This document shows positions 1 to 6,622 of a stretch of DNA of 15,454 nt, in pieces. This DNA comes from Peptococcaceae bacterium (GTDB lineage: Bacteria; Bacillota; DSM-12270; Thermacetogeniales; Thermacetogeniaceae): positions 17,430 through 32,883 of the forward strand of contig PLQY01000063.1 in NCBI GenBank assembly GCA_003160265.1, in the 5' to 3' direction. The translations under genes were made by a program, and so were the position numbers. The notes beneath the pieces were generated by a model that ran no database searches, was not told where the DNA came from, and saw only the letters and a program-made list of their open reading frames with translations. Within the stretch, counting starts at the first letter, position 1. Each line of letters begins with the position of its first letter.

Positions 1-125
1 GTGGTCTTGCCGGCGCCGTCCGGCCCCACCAAGCCGAAGATCTCCCCCTCCCCGACGTGGAGGTTGACATCGTTTAAGGCGGTGTTGCTTTCGAAGGCCT
101 TGGTGATCCCTTCAATCCTGATCAT
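1..125 (-). CDS. ABC transporter ATP-binding protein, N-terminal fragment (cut by window edge)
   Basis: Only the first 41 codons lie in the window; the gene runs off the left edge. The start is ATG at 125, preceded by a purine-rich GAGGGAGAG ribosome binding site. The protein begins like a typical ABC-2 type ATPase and reaches the Walker A motif GPDGAGKT at residues 34-41, which binds ATP. Aspartate at the third Walker A position is common in the drug/lipid exporter (CcmA/DrrA-like) group. It lies 27 nt downstream of an HlyD-like adaptor gene on the same strand, so the two are almost certainly co-transcribed, and ABC-2 permease genes probably follow outside the window. By family, it would power export of an unknown substrate. 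Substrate cannot be told from the sequence. Confidence 0.9.
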   Translation of the reverse strand, partial: MIRIEGITKAFESNTALNDVNLHVGEGEIFGLVGPDGAGKT

Positions 126-152
126 GCGGTGCTCTCCCTCGCTCCGGCCCTC

Positions 153-1133
153 TCAGTCGAAGGTGACGTCGGCGGGCATCCCGGGCTTCAGGACGCCGCC
201 CTCGTTATCGATCCTGATCTTGACCCCGAAGACCACGTTCGCCCGCTCTTCCTCGGTCTGGATGGTCTTGAGGGTGAATTCGCCCTGGGAGTTGATCTCT
301 TCAACCGTCCCGGTGAAGGCCTGGGGCAGGCCGCTGACCGTGCAGTGTACTTGCTGGCCGAGCTTGATGGCGGGCAACTGGTCGGTGGGGATGTAGACCC
401 TGATCCAGAGGTCGTCCAGGTTCACCACGGTGACGATCGCCGCCCCCATCTGGACGAACTCTCCCTGCTCGTAGTTCTTGGTGAGCACGGTGCCGTTGAT
501 CGGTGAGACGACGTTCAGGTCGTTCAGAACCGCCTGGGCAGACTGGAGCACCGCCTGGCTCTGCTTAACCTCATCCTGGGCAGCAGCGATGGCGTCTGGA
601 CGGTTGCCCGCCTGCAGCAGGCTGAGCGCCGCCTGGGCGGAATCGAGTTGGCCCTTGTCCACCTCGACAGCCGTCTGGTACTGGTCGAGCGCCTCATTGG
701 AGATAGCGCCCGACTGGTACAGTTGTTGATTCCTGGCCAGGTCATCCACTGCCTTGTTGTAGTTGGCCTGGGCGATATTGACGCTGGCCTGGTCCTCGGC
801 GATCTCCTGAGCCCTGGCTCCTGAAACCAGATCATCCAACTGAGCCTGTGCCGTGGTCACGGCGAGGGCGTCCTGGTCCCGCTCGGCGACCAGGTCGTTG
901 CGGGAGAGCACGGCCACCACCTGGCCCTGCTTCACCGTATCTCCCTCATCGACGGCGAAGGTCTGGATGGTACCCGAGTTCTTGGCGCTCAGGTTGACGT
1001 CGGTGCCCTCGATGGTGCCGGTGGCCTGGATGACCACGGTCTTTCCGGTGTAATAGGCGCGCCAGATCCACCAGCCGCCGCCTGCCAGCAGCAGCACAAG
1101 CAGGGTGATGATTATCGGCTGCCTAAATTTCAA
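153..1133 (-). CDS. HlyD-family membrane fusion / efflux adaptor protein
   Basis: A 326-residue protein with one N-terminal membrane anchor (about residues 6-26, followed by WWIWR), then a lipoyl-like half (about 35-75, including the GTIEGTDV and DEGDTVKQGQ turns), a long alanine/glutamine-rich coiled-coil hairpin (about 80-205) and the second lipoyl half plus beta-barrel (about 205-326, ending KPGMPADVTF). This is the normal architecture of HlyD/EmrA/YhiI adaptors. The start is TTG at 1133, chosen because a GGGAGAGGATGGG ribosome binding site sits just upstream and no ATG fits at the N-terminus. It is followed 27 nt later by an ABC ATPase. In this family the adaptor bridges an inner-membrane ABC-2 exporter to the outside. 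In a Gram-positive cell there would be no outer membrane partner, so it likely assists substrate release at the cell surface. Substrate unknown. Confidence 0.92.
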   Translation of the reverse strand: MKFRQPIIITLLVLLLAGGGWWIWRAYYTGKTVVIQATGTIEGTDVNLSAKNSGTIQTFAVDEGDTVKQGQVVAVLSRNDLVAERDQDALAVTTAQAQLDDLVSGARAQEIAEDQASVNIAQANYNKAVDDLARNQQLYQSGAISNEALDQYQTAVEVDKGQLDSAQAALSLLQAGNRPDAIAAAQDEVKQSQAVLQSAQAVLNDLNVVSPINGTVLTKNYEQGEFVQMGAAIVTVVNLDDLWIRVYIPTDQLPAIKLGQQVHCTVSGLPQAFTGTVEEINSQGEFTLKTIQTEEERANVVFGVKIRIDNEGGVLKPGMPADVTFD

Positions 1134-1252
1134 TTGTTCCCATCCTCTCCCTGAAGCGCCTCTGAGTCGCCGGCCCTAAATGAAAACGACCGGGCAAAAG
1201 GTGGATAGCTTGAGGCCTGTTTTGATATATATTATGATCACTACTACCAATT

Positions 1253-1287
1253 GTATATTTTATACTATGTATTAATACAGCAATCAA
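1253..1287 (-). promoter_or_regulatory. Promoter of the HlyD-ABC operon with overlapping palindromes
   Basis: Read on the minus strand, TTGATT (1287-1282) is followed after exactly 17 nt by TATAAA (1264-1259), a good sigma-A-type promoter in an AT-rich stretch about 125 nt before the HlyD start. A perfect 12-bp palindrome, TGTATTAATACA (1268-1279), fills the spacer, and GTATA-TTT-TATAC (1253-1265) overlaps the -10 box. Palindromes at these places are where repressors of efflux operons (TetR, MarR or GntR types) usually bind. No regulator gene is adjacent, so the operator reading is inference. Confidence 0.5.
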
Positions 1288-1325
1288 CATTTTTTAATCT
1301 ATGAGTCGCATAGCCAGCGCTAAAT

Positions 1326-1352
1326 TAAAAAAGGGGGATCATGCCTCGATCC
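1326..1352 (-). terminator. Possible intrinsic terminator of the diguanylate cyclase gene
   Basis: On the minus strand GGATC (1352-1348) and GATCC (1340-1336) can form a 5-bp stem with a 7-nt loop, followed by CCC and then a run of six T (1332-1327). It lies about 110 nt past the GGDEF gene stop and upstream of the promoter of the HlyD operon, a sensible place for a terminator. The stem is short, so this is only a moderate call. Confidence 0.4.
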
Positions 1353-1463
1353 TCACATCTTGCAAAGCAGCATATTATTTTTGGCCACCTCAGCTTTTCG
1401 CCCCGCTCAGAAAAAGACTGACGCGGCAGGGTGGCATAGGAGGGACAATATCAGGCCAGCATT

Positions 1464-2477
1464 TCACTCATATAGGCAGTGGTCCTGGATACGCCGGGTG
1501 TGTTCCAGCGCCAAGGCTCTCTGAAGATAAGTATCGAAAGAGAACCGGGTGCTTTTGCTGTTCAGCTTGTTCCAATACATCATATCTTCGGCTTCCCGCA
1601 GAACATCCTCGATATCCTGATCTTGACCGCTTTTAGTGGCGACTCCCAGGGAAATGCTCACAGGCAGCGGGTCTGCTCCGGTTCCTGCGCAGGCATTGCT
1701 GATGCGATCGCAAATTTTCTTGGCATCATCATTTTCTGTTCTAGGCAAAAGAATGGCAAACTCATCGCCACCCCAGCGGCAGACCAGATCCTCCGTACGG
1801 CATGAAGCCTGCATGATCTTGGCGCCCGCTACGATCAGTGAGTCTCCTTCCTGGTGGCCCAACGTGTCGTTAACCAGCTTGAGGCCGTCGATATCACCGA
1901 TGATGATGCTCAGAGGCAACTGCCTTTTGACATCGAACCGGCTGAGTTCCTCCTCGCAGAAGGACCGGTTGTAGAGTCCGGTCATCAGATCGTGGAAACT
2001 CAGGTACTTCAGGCGCTCCTCTGTCTGTTTGCGCTCTGTAATGTTACGAGCGACCATCACAACTTGGTCATCAAGTAAAGGGAAAAACCGCCCCTCGAAG
2101 AACCTCATCTCTCCATCTATCAACATTGGATACTCGATCACAACAAGCGAACGCTCCTGCAGTGCTTGCTCTATCGCTTGCTGGAACTGCGGGCCAAGCC
2201 GCTTCGAAACATCCACAACCTTCTTACCGAGTGCTTCCTCTATATTTAGATACAGGTTGGAGGAACGGTCTGCCATCAGTTCCTGGTGTGTGCCGTCTGC
2301 GCTGAACCTGATGAACAGATCCGGAATGGCCTGGAAGACTGCCTCGAGTTCCTCCGCATCCGTGCTAACGCCCGGCCTGAAAGAATGCTGAGTACATGAG
2401 TCCATATGGTTCAGTTTCCCATCAAGACGCTGACAATCCATCTTTTCTGCATGCTTTTTTGATCTTTCCCTATTCAT
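1464..2477 (-). CDS. PAS-GGDEF diguanylate cyclase
   Basis: A 337-residue protein without a predicted membrane segment or signal peptide. Residues about 42-148 form a PAS-like sensory domain ending in the typical NITERKQTEERLKYLS linker. The GGDEF domain runs from about 155 to 325. It has the entry motif HDLMTGLYNR (162-171), the metal/substrate region DIDGLKLVND (195-204), an intact active site WGGDEF (235-240) and an RxxD inhibitory site (RTED, 227-230) five residues before GGDEF. It should therefore make cyclic di-GMP from two GTP and be inhibited by its product. The ligand of the PAS domain is unknown. Start is ATG at 2477 with a strong GGAGG nine nucleotides upstream. It appears to be a single-gene unit. 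No EAL or HD-GYP domain is attached. Regulation of transcription is not clear, since no strong promoter was found upstream. Confidence 0.95.
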   Translation of the reverse strand: MNRERSKKHAEKMDCQRLDGKLNHMDSCTQHSFRPGVSTDAEELEAVFQAIPDLFIRFSADGTHQELMADRSSNLYLNIEEALGKKVVDVSKRLGPQFQQAIEQALQERSLVVIEYPMLIDGEMRFFEGRFFPLLDDQVVMVARNITERKQTEERLKYLSFHDLMTGLYNRSFCEEELSRFDVKRQLPLSIIIGDIDGLKLVNDTLGHQEGDSLIVAGAKIMQASCRTEDLVCRWGGDEFAILLPRTENDDAKKICDRISNACAGTGADPLPVSISLGVATKSGQDQDIEDVLREAEDMMYWNKLNSKSTRFSFDTYLQRALALEHTRRIQDHCLYE

Positions 2478-2721
2478 ATCGACAGACCTCCAACGGGAAA
2501 ACCTTATTTGACGTCAACTTTCTGATGATATGATGATTCAAGTTTTTTGCCATAATCCAGGTCTTGTATGGTAATCTTAAACCGTTTACATTATCCTTAT
2601 CGGTAGTTTTTGCTGAAACATTAGGGGCGCTCATAGTCCTTTCTCCCACCCGGTTTCTGCCGCGAGTCCGAACAAGGCACCGCCCTCCCGTTCGAAATAC
2701 CGTTAGCCTGAGAGATCATGC

Positions 2722-3666
2722 TCAATACTTTCTCTTCAGGTCGATCTGGTTGGGCAAGGGCTTTCCCTGCCTGTAGCAGGACAGGCTGGTCAGGAAGAGG
2801 TCAATGATCCTGCCGATATAGCGGGGGCTCACTCCCGCATTATGAGGCGTGATCATGACGTTCTCCATATCCCACAGGGGACTATCCGGCGGCAGGGGCT
2901 CCTCATGAAACACATCAAGGCCGGCTCCTGCAATAGAACCGTTTTGGAGCGCCTCGATCAGCGCTGTCTCGTCCACTGTATCACCCCTGGAAACATTGAT
3001 GAAAATACTGCTGCGCTTCATGGCCCGGAATTCCTCCGCCCCGATCAGGTGGTAGGTCTCATCGGTCAGAGGGGTGATCAGAACAGAATAATCAGCCTGC
3101 TGCAAAGCTTCGTGCAGTTTATCGATCGTCCAGACCACGTCAAAATGGTCCAGAGTCTCCGGATGCCGCTTCAGACCGATCACTTTAATGTCGAAGGCCT
3201 TTGCTTTTCTGGCAAGCTCTTTTCCGATGCTGCCGGCGCCGATAATGCATAAGGTCTCCCCCGTCAGTTCTCCGACCGGAAGGGCCTCCCATCTCTTCTG
3301 AAGCTGATTTCTGAGGCAGCGGTTGAGACAGCGGTTGAAAGCGATGATCATGCCCATCGTCTGCTCCGCTATCTGCAACCCACTAATACCCCTGGCATTT
3401 GTCACGACCACTCCCCTTTCCCTCAGTTCGGCAAGTGGCAACTTTTCAACCCCGGCGCTCATGCTGAACACCCATTTCAGGCTCCGGCAGGTTTTTAGAA
3501 TATCTCTGTCGAGCCTGCCGAAAGTGATGATAATTTCGGCCTCCGGCAGTACTTCAATGGCCTCTTCGGAACTGTAAAAGACGTGGATTGTCTCACCCGT
3601 CTGTTTCGCAACCTCGTCCAGAGCATTCTTGTTGAAAAAGGGTAGAAACGCCAAATACACGATCAA
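2722..3666 (-). CDS. D-isomer-specific 2-hydroxyacid dehydrogenase, NAD-dependent
   Basis: A 314-residue protein. It has the family's split fold: a catalytic N-terminal part, a Rossmann domain with GAGSIG (143-148), and catalytic Arg 227 (NVSRGDT), Glu 256 (FHEEPLP) and His 275 (TPHNAG). It should interconvert a 2-keto acid and a D-2-hydroxy acid with NAD(H). The substrate (for example phosphoglycerate, glyoxylate/hydroxypyruvate or a branched keto acid) cannot be told, but the length is that of the short GyaR/hydroxypyruvate reductase group, without an ACT domain. The frame stays open upstream to 3828, but those residues do not look like the family. An AGGAGG site (3679-3674) is 7 nt before TTG at 3666 and only 1 nt before ATG at 3672, so TTG is preferred. 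The gene follows ecfT on the same strand after about 180 nt. A functional link to biotin is not supported. Confidence 0.9.
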   Translation of the reverse strand: MIVYLAFLPFFNKNALDEVAKQTGETIHVFYSSEEAIEVLPEAEIIITFGRLDRDILKTCRSLKWVFSMSAGVEKLPLAELRERGVVVTNARGISGLQIAEQTMGMIIAFNRCLNRCLRNQLQKRWEALPVGELTGETLCIIGAGSIGKELARKAKAFDIKVIGLKRHPETLDHFDVVWTIDKLHEALQQADYSVLITPLTDETYHLIGAEEFRAMKRSSIFINVSRGDTVDETALIEALQNGSIAGAGLDVFHEEPLPPDSPLWDMENVMITPHNAGVSPRYIGRIIDLFLTSLSCYRQGKPLPNQIDLKRKY

Positions 3667-3673
3667 ACCCATT

Positions 3674-3679
3674 CCTCCT
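3674..3679 (-). promoter_or_regulatory. Ribosome binding site that decides the dehydrogenase start
   Basis: A perfect AGGAGG on the minus strand. Its spacing is 7 nt to TTG at 3666 and 1 nt to ATG at 3672. The ideal spacing selects the TTG codon, giving a protein that begins MIVYLAFLPF. Confidence 0.6.
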
Positions 3680-3702
3680 TTCCATTGAACCTCGTCAGGA
3701 TA

Positions 3703-3708
3703 ATTATA
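3703..3708 (-). promoter_or_regulatory. Possible -10 box for the dehydrogenase gene
   Basis: A consensus TATAAT on the minus strand about 37 nt before the proposed TTG start. No good -35 box is found at 16-19 nt, so this may be a weak or activator-dependent promoter, or chance. The dehydrogenase could also be read through from ecfT. Confidence 0.3.
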
Positions 3709-3845
3709 CCGCACCGTGCAAACTCTTTGATACCTGGACAGCGAGATCGCTGTGGCATTTATCTTCCAGCCTACATAGGGAGGGGATAAAATGAAGCCAG
3801 AGGCAGCAAAGGAAAGAATCAAGACCAAGAGGGTGAGGCAAAGTC

Positions 3846-4625
3846 CTACCGGAGCAGGTATCCTGCCGCTACAATCGCAAGGGCGACGATCAGATAATCG
3901 GCTGGTTTCATTGTCAGCTCCGATAAATAGGTTCGGGGGCCCCCCCGGTAGCCGCGTGCTTCCATGGCGGCTGCCAGTTCCTCTGCTCTGCTGCAGGTAT
4001 TGACGGTCAGAGGCATGAACAGGGCAGCGGCAGTTCTGATTCTTCTCATCGGTTCACCTGTTTGGTAATTGGCTCCTCTTGCCGACTGGGCCTCTCTGAT
4101 CTTGGCGACCTCTTCATAGATGATCGGGATGAATCTCAGGGCGATCGACAGCATCATTGCCAGATCGTTCGTGGGGATTCTGAATAACTCCAGGGGTTTC
4201 AGGAGCTTCTCCAACCCCCTGATGATCTCTGATGGCAGTGTTACCATCGTCAGAAGTATCGCGCTCGAATATAGCAGCAAAAATCTCCATGCCAGCAGTG
4301 CTCCTGTGGCCAGCCCCTGGTAGGTGATCGAGATATGCAGCAGTGGAAACGGGGGAATGGGGATCCCTCTCGTAAAAAACAGGTGCAGCAGGAGGATCAG
4401 GATGGGTAAGAGCAACGCTGGCTTCAGGGCCAGCAAGACTGATTTGAAAGACAATCGAGACATGAAAATCACGGCCATAAGAAGGACGCCGATAGCCGAT
4501 AGAAAAAACGGGGTGGTCTGTAAAATGATCATGCAGAGCGAGATGGCCACGATGAGCTTGACCCTGGGATCCAGGGCGTGGACCGGAGAGCCGGAAGGTA
4601 CATAATAACCCGGGCAACTCACCAT
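3846..4625 (-). CDS. ecfT: ECF transporter transmembrane (T) component, biotin transporter BioN/EcfT-like
   Basis: A 259-residue hydrophobic protein with about five to six membrane segments in the first 135 residues and near the C-terminus. Between them is the long amphipathic coupling-helix region carrying the two Ala-Arg-Gly signatures of EcfT proteins, SARGA (181-185) and EARGYRGG (222-229). In energy-coupling factor transporters these motifs contact the ATPases and pass the ATP-driven movement to the substrate-binding S component. The start, ATG at 4625, is 12 nt after the ecfA stop, with only a weak GGTGA site, suggesting translational coupling. It is the last gene of bioY-ecfA-ecfT, which supports a role as the BioN component of a dedicated biotin importer. 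It could also serve other S components elsewhere in the genome. Confidence 0.93.
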   Translation of the reverse strand: MVSCPGYYVPSGSPVHALDPRVKLIVAISLCMIILQTTPFFLSAIGVLLMAVIFMSRLSFKSVLLALKPALLLPILILLLHLFFTRGIPIPPFPLLHISITYQGLATGALLAWRFLLLYSSAILLTMVTLPSEIIRGLEKLLKPLELFRIPTNDLAMMLSIALRFIPIIYEEVAKIREAQSARGANYQTGEPMRRIRTAAALFMPLTVNTCSRAEELAAAMEARGYRGGPRTYLSELTMKPADYLIVALAIVAAGYLLR

Positions 4626-4637
4626 GGTATCACCAAC

Positions 4638-5471
4638 TTAAGACCTTGACCGTTTTATTTGGGCGAGCAGTTCGGTACAGGCATCATCGACGGTAATGAT
4701 ATCGGGTCGAACTCCTGCTCCCAGTTGCTGCATTCTCCACATCAGTTCCGTGACCTGGGGGACGGCGATTCCCCTGGCTTTTAGCCAGTCCACCCGGCAG
4801 AAAACCTCGTCAGGCTTACCGTCAAGAGCAACCTTCCCCTGGTCAAGTACGATGATCCGATCGGCCCCGACAATTTCATCCACATGGTGCGTGACATGAA
4901 TGATGGCGACCCCCAGCCGGTGCAATTTATGCAACACTTTGAGAATACTGCGCCGGGCAGTCAGATCGAGAGAGGATGTCGGTTCATCGAGAACGATGTA
5001 CTTCGGCTCCATGGCCAGAACCCCTGCTATTGCCAGCAGTTGCTTCTGCCCCTCAGACAGAGCGCGGGAGGAACTGCTGGCGCGATCCTGCAAGCCAACC
5101 ACTTCAAGCGCCTCCTCAACCCGCTTTCTTATCTGTGCCGGCGCCAGATTCAAGTTGCCGGGGCCGAAAGAGACGTCTTCCTCGACAGTCATACCAACTA
5201 TCTGATTGTCCGGGTTCTGAAAGACCATTCCCACCCGCAGCCTGATTTCTGCAATATCAGCGGGATCGTTTGCATCCAACCCGTCCACTTCGACTGTCCC
5301 CTGATCTGGCCGTAAAAGAGCGTTGAAATGTCTGATCAGGGTAGATTTGCCGCAACCGTTAGGGCCGATGATGCCAACGAATTCTCCTTCCCCGATGCCC
5401 AGGCTGATAAGGTCAAGCACCGGCGCTTCACCGGGGCCATAGCGGTAGACCAGATTCTCGACTTTGATCAT
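4638..5471 (-). CDS. ecfA: ECF transporter ATP-binding protein, biotin transporter BioM/EcfA-like
   Basis: A 277-residue cytoplasmic ABC ATPase. Walker A GPNGCGKST is at 36-44, the Q-loop FQNPDNQ at 84-90, the signature LSEGQ at 138-142, Walker B ending LDEP at 161-164 and the H-loop HVTHH near 192-196. The FQNPDNQ Q-loop is characteristic of CbiO/EcfA ATPases. The signature has Glu where LSGGQ is usual, a tolerated variant. About 75 residues follow the H-loop, as in other EcfA proteins. Its ATG overlaps the bioY stop in an ATGA arrangement, so the two are translationally coupled. Only one ATPase gene is present, so it would act as a homodimer, as in BioMNY (group I) systems. It powers uptake of the substrate bound by BioY. 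Confidence 0.95.
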   Translation of the reverse strand: MIKVENLVYRYGPGEAPVLDLISLGIGEGEFVGIIGPNGCGKSTLIRHFNALLRPDQGTVEVDGLDANDPADIAEIRLRVGMVFQNPDNQIVGMTVEEDVSFGPGNLNLAPAQIRKRVEEALEVVGLQDRASSSSRALSEGQKQLLAIAGVLAMEPKYIVLDEPTSSLDLTARRSILKVLHKLHRLGVAIIHVTHHVDEIVGADRIIVLDQGKVALDGKPDEVFCRVDWLKARGIAVPQVTELMWRMQQLGAGVRPDIITVDDACTELLAQIKRSRS

Positions 5472-5995
5472 TGATCCTGTCTGACTCCCGAAAGGTTGAT
5501 TTTATTCCTCACTTTGAGGGTGATTAGGGCGGCGACGACCAATTTTATCAGATCTCCCGGTAAAAAGGGGACAACTCCGACCAGAAAAGATTTCATCAAT
5601 GAAAGCCTGGCGATCAGAAACAACTGCAATAGGCCTAGCCCATAAAGAACGACAGTGCCGGACAGAAATGAAAATATGATCCAGATAATCCCGGGTTCTT
5701 TTTTTACTTCCATCAGCTTTCCGATCGTGTAGGCGCCGGCAATAAACCCGAACAGATAGCCGCCGCTGGGACCAAGCAAGATACCAGGCCCGGCGGTACC
5801 CCCTGCAAAGACCGGCAACCCTATCACACCGAGTAGCACGTAGATTACCTGGCTGATTGCCCCGAAATATCCCCCTAGCAGGGCCCCGGATAGACAGACG
5901 AAGAGGGTTTGCATGGTGATGGGCACCGGTTGCAGAGGAATTGAGATGTACGCCCCCAGAGCGGTGACAGCGCCGAACATTGATGCAAAAACCAT
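5468..5995 (-). CDS. bioY: Biotin transporter substrate-binding component BioY
   Basis: A 175-residue, very hydrophobic S component with about six membrane helices. The N-terminal FGAVTALGAYISIPL, the PVPITMQTLFV segment and the glycine-rich GPSGGYLFGF motif are all hallmarks of BioY, which binds biotin with high affinity in the membrane. It is the first gene of bioY-ecfA-ecfT, overlapping ecfA by 4 nt. A BirA operator over the promoter about 95 nt upstream confirms the biotin assignment. The start is somewhat uncertain. ATG at 5995 has a GAGGGG site almost touching it and gives an N-terminus about ten residues shorter than usual. The frame is open to a TAG at 6038-6040 and holds only non-standard starts such as ATT in between. 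The ATG is the conservative choice. Confidence 0.95.
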   Translation of the reverse strand: MVFASMFGAVTALGAYISIPLQPVPITMQTLFVCLSGALLGGYFGAISQVIYVLLGVIGLPVFAGGTAGPGILLGPSGGYLFGFIAGAYTIGKLMEVKKEPGIIWIIFSFLSGTVVLYGLGLLQLFLIARLSLMKSFLVGVVPFLPGDLIKLVVAALITLKVRNKINLSGVRQDQ

Positions 5996-6068
5996 TCCCC
6001 TCAGTGGCCTTTTGGAGTTAATGACCTCAATTCGCTCCTATCGGCATGAAAGTGAGCCAGATGATCCC

Positions 6069-6097
6069 AGACTAGCGCCATTCCGAGCAATTGTCAA
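6069..6097 (-). promoter_or_regulatory. Promoter of the bioY-ecfA-ecfT operon
   Basis: On the minus strand, a perfect TTGACA -35 box (6097-6092) is followed after 17 nt by TAGTCT (6074-6069). The -35 hexamer lies inside the BirA operator, so operator binding would block RNA polymerase. The predicted leader to the bioY ATG is about 65 nt. Confidence 0.7.
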
Positions 6098-6123
6098 CCT
6101 TAAATAATGATAAGGTTGACAAT
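6090..6123. promoter_or_regulatory. BirA operator (biotin repressor binding site)
   Basis: A perfect inverted repeat with 13-bp arms, ATTGTCAACCTTA (6090-6102) and TAAGGTTGACAAT (6111-6123), around an 8-nt centre. The inner pattern is TTGTCAACC-N14-GGTTGACAA, which fits the known bacterial BirA consensus of TTGTnAACC and GGTTnACAA half-sites about 14-16 nt apart. Together with the downstream bioY and the overlap with the TTGACA box, this is strong evidence for biotin-dependent repression by biotinyl-AMP-bound BirA. The birA gene itself is not in the window. Confidence 0.9.
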
Positions 6124-6169
6124 ACTTCTGTGTTCAACGGCGTCCCTGCTGGATTTGTGGGGTCTTGTC

Positions 6170-6382
6170 CAAGTTTCGTACAGCACCAAGGTCGAACTCT
6201 CGCACGTCACCACCGATCCCTGTGAAACAGCCAACCTGGCCGACCCACGCTATGCCACCCCGGAATCAAGGGCGATGCAGAAGTGCCTGTCAGTACTCCT
6301 CATGCAGCAGTACCAGCAGAAACGACTGGCTCCCGGCAGCGGCGCCGTACCCGGCATGCCAGGCTGCGGCGAAATCTCATAA
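6170..6382 (+). pseudogene. Possible remnant of a sulfatase C-terminus
   Basis: Between the BirA operator and the nitroreductase promoter, one plus-strand frame reads STKVELSHVTTDPCETANLA and then DPRYATPE, with about 45 further codons to a TAA-containing end at 6382. The pattern VEL-x(3)-TTDP-x-ET-x-NLA resembles the end of arylsulfatase-type enzymes, where ELYDL..DP.E..NLA is common. There is no upstream catalytic domain with CxPxR, no ribosome binding site, and the frame starts inside the operator region. If the resemblance is real, this is a fragment left by deletion. It could also be a chance match. Confidence 0.25.
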
Positions 6383-6386
6383 TTTG

Positions 6387-6395
6387 TGATATAAT
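6387..6395 (+). promoter_or_regulatory. Extended -10 promoter, likely for the nitroreductase
   Basis: TGATATAAT on the plus strand is a perfect TGn-TATAAT extended -10 element. The matching -35 region is weak, as expected for extended -10 promoters. It lies about 228 nt before the nitroreductase GTG start, giving a long leader. Confidence 0.45.
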
Positions 6396-6622
6396 AACCT
6401 TGTTACTTAACCGCTGGCGCCAGTAGTTCCTCCCATTCTCGAATTTCCTGACAATTTCTAGTATATCCTAGGTCTATCAACGGAGCAGGGATTGATTAGT
6501 GCGGCCCGATGGTATGCGCATAAGGTCTGTTCACCAGTGGAAGGTTAGAGTTGGCAGCAGGCCCCACTGTATATCCAGGCCGTCAGAGAAAAGTTTAATA
6601 ATAAAGAAAGGGTGACTTTGAC
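6396..6622 (+). other. Long untranslated leader before the nitroreductase
   Basis: About 225 nt without a gene. It holds a 10-bp perfect palindrome CTGGCGCCAG (6414-6423) flanked by AAC and GTT, and CAGTGG...CCACTG arms about 23 nt apart in the second half. I do not recognise a known riboswitch or T-box in it: the T-box signature GGTGGNACC is absent. It ends in AAAGGGTGA, the ribosome binding site of the next gene. Confidence 0.35.

Larger units (their letters stand above)
1134..1463. other. Intergenic stretch between HlyD and GGDEF genes
   Basis: About 330 nt with no convincing gene. It holds, on the minus strand, the possible terminator at 1326-1352 and the promoter with palindromes at 1253-1287, both described separately. 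Open frames here on the plus strand run into the antisense of the GGDEF gene and lack a ribosome binding site. No other structure was seen. Confidence 0.5.

Noticed and set aside
1301..1636. A 111-codon plus-strand frame before and over the end of the GGDEF gene
   Set aside because: No ribosome binding site, no recognisable domain, and half of it is antisense to a certain gene.
2478..2721. Possible cyclic di-GMP or glycine riboswitch upstream of the GGDEF gene
   Set aside because: Some short matches such as GGGTGGGAGAAAGGAC drew attention, but the conserved cores of these riboswitches are not present on either strand.
2564..2776. A 70-codon plus-strand frame in the gap between the GGDEF and dehydrogenase genes
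   Set aside because: No ribosome binding site and no family resemblance; it runs into the antisense of the dehydrogenase end. The 244-nt gap shows no other clear feature.
6116..6121. Plus-strand TTGACA as a divergent promoter at the BirA operator
   Set aside because: It is the mirror image of the minus-strand -35 box created by the palindrome. No -10 box lies 16-18 nt downstream.
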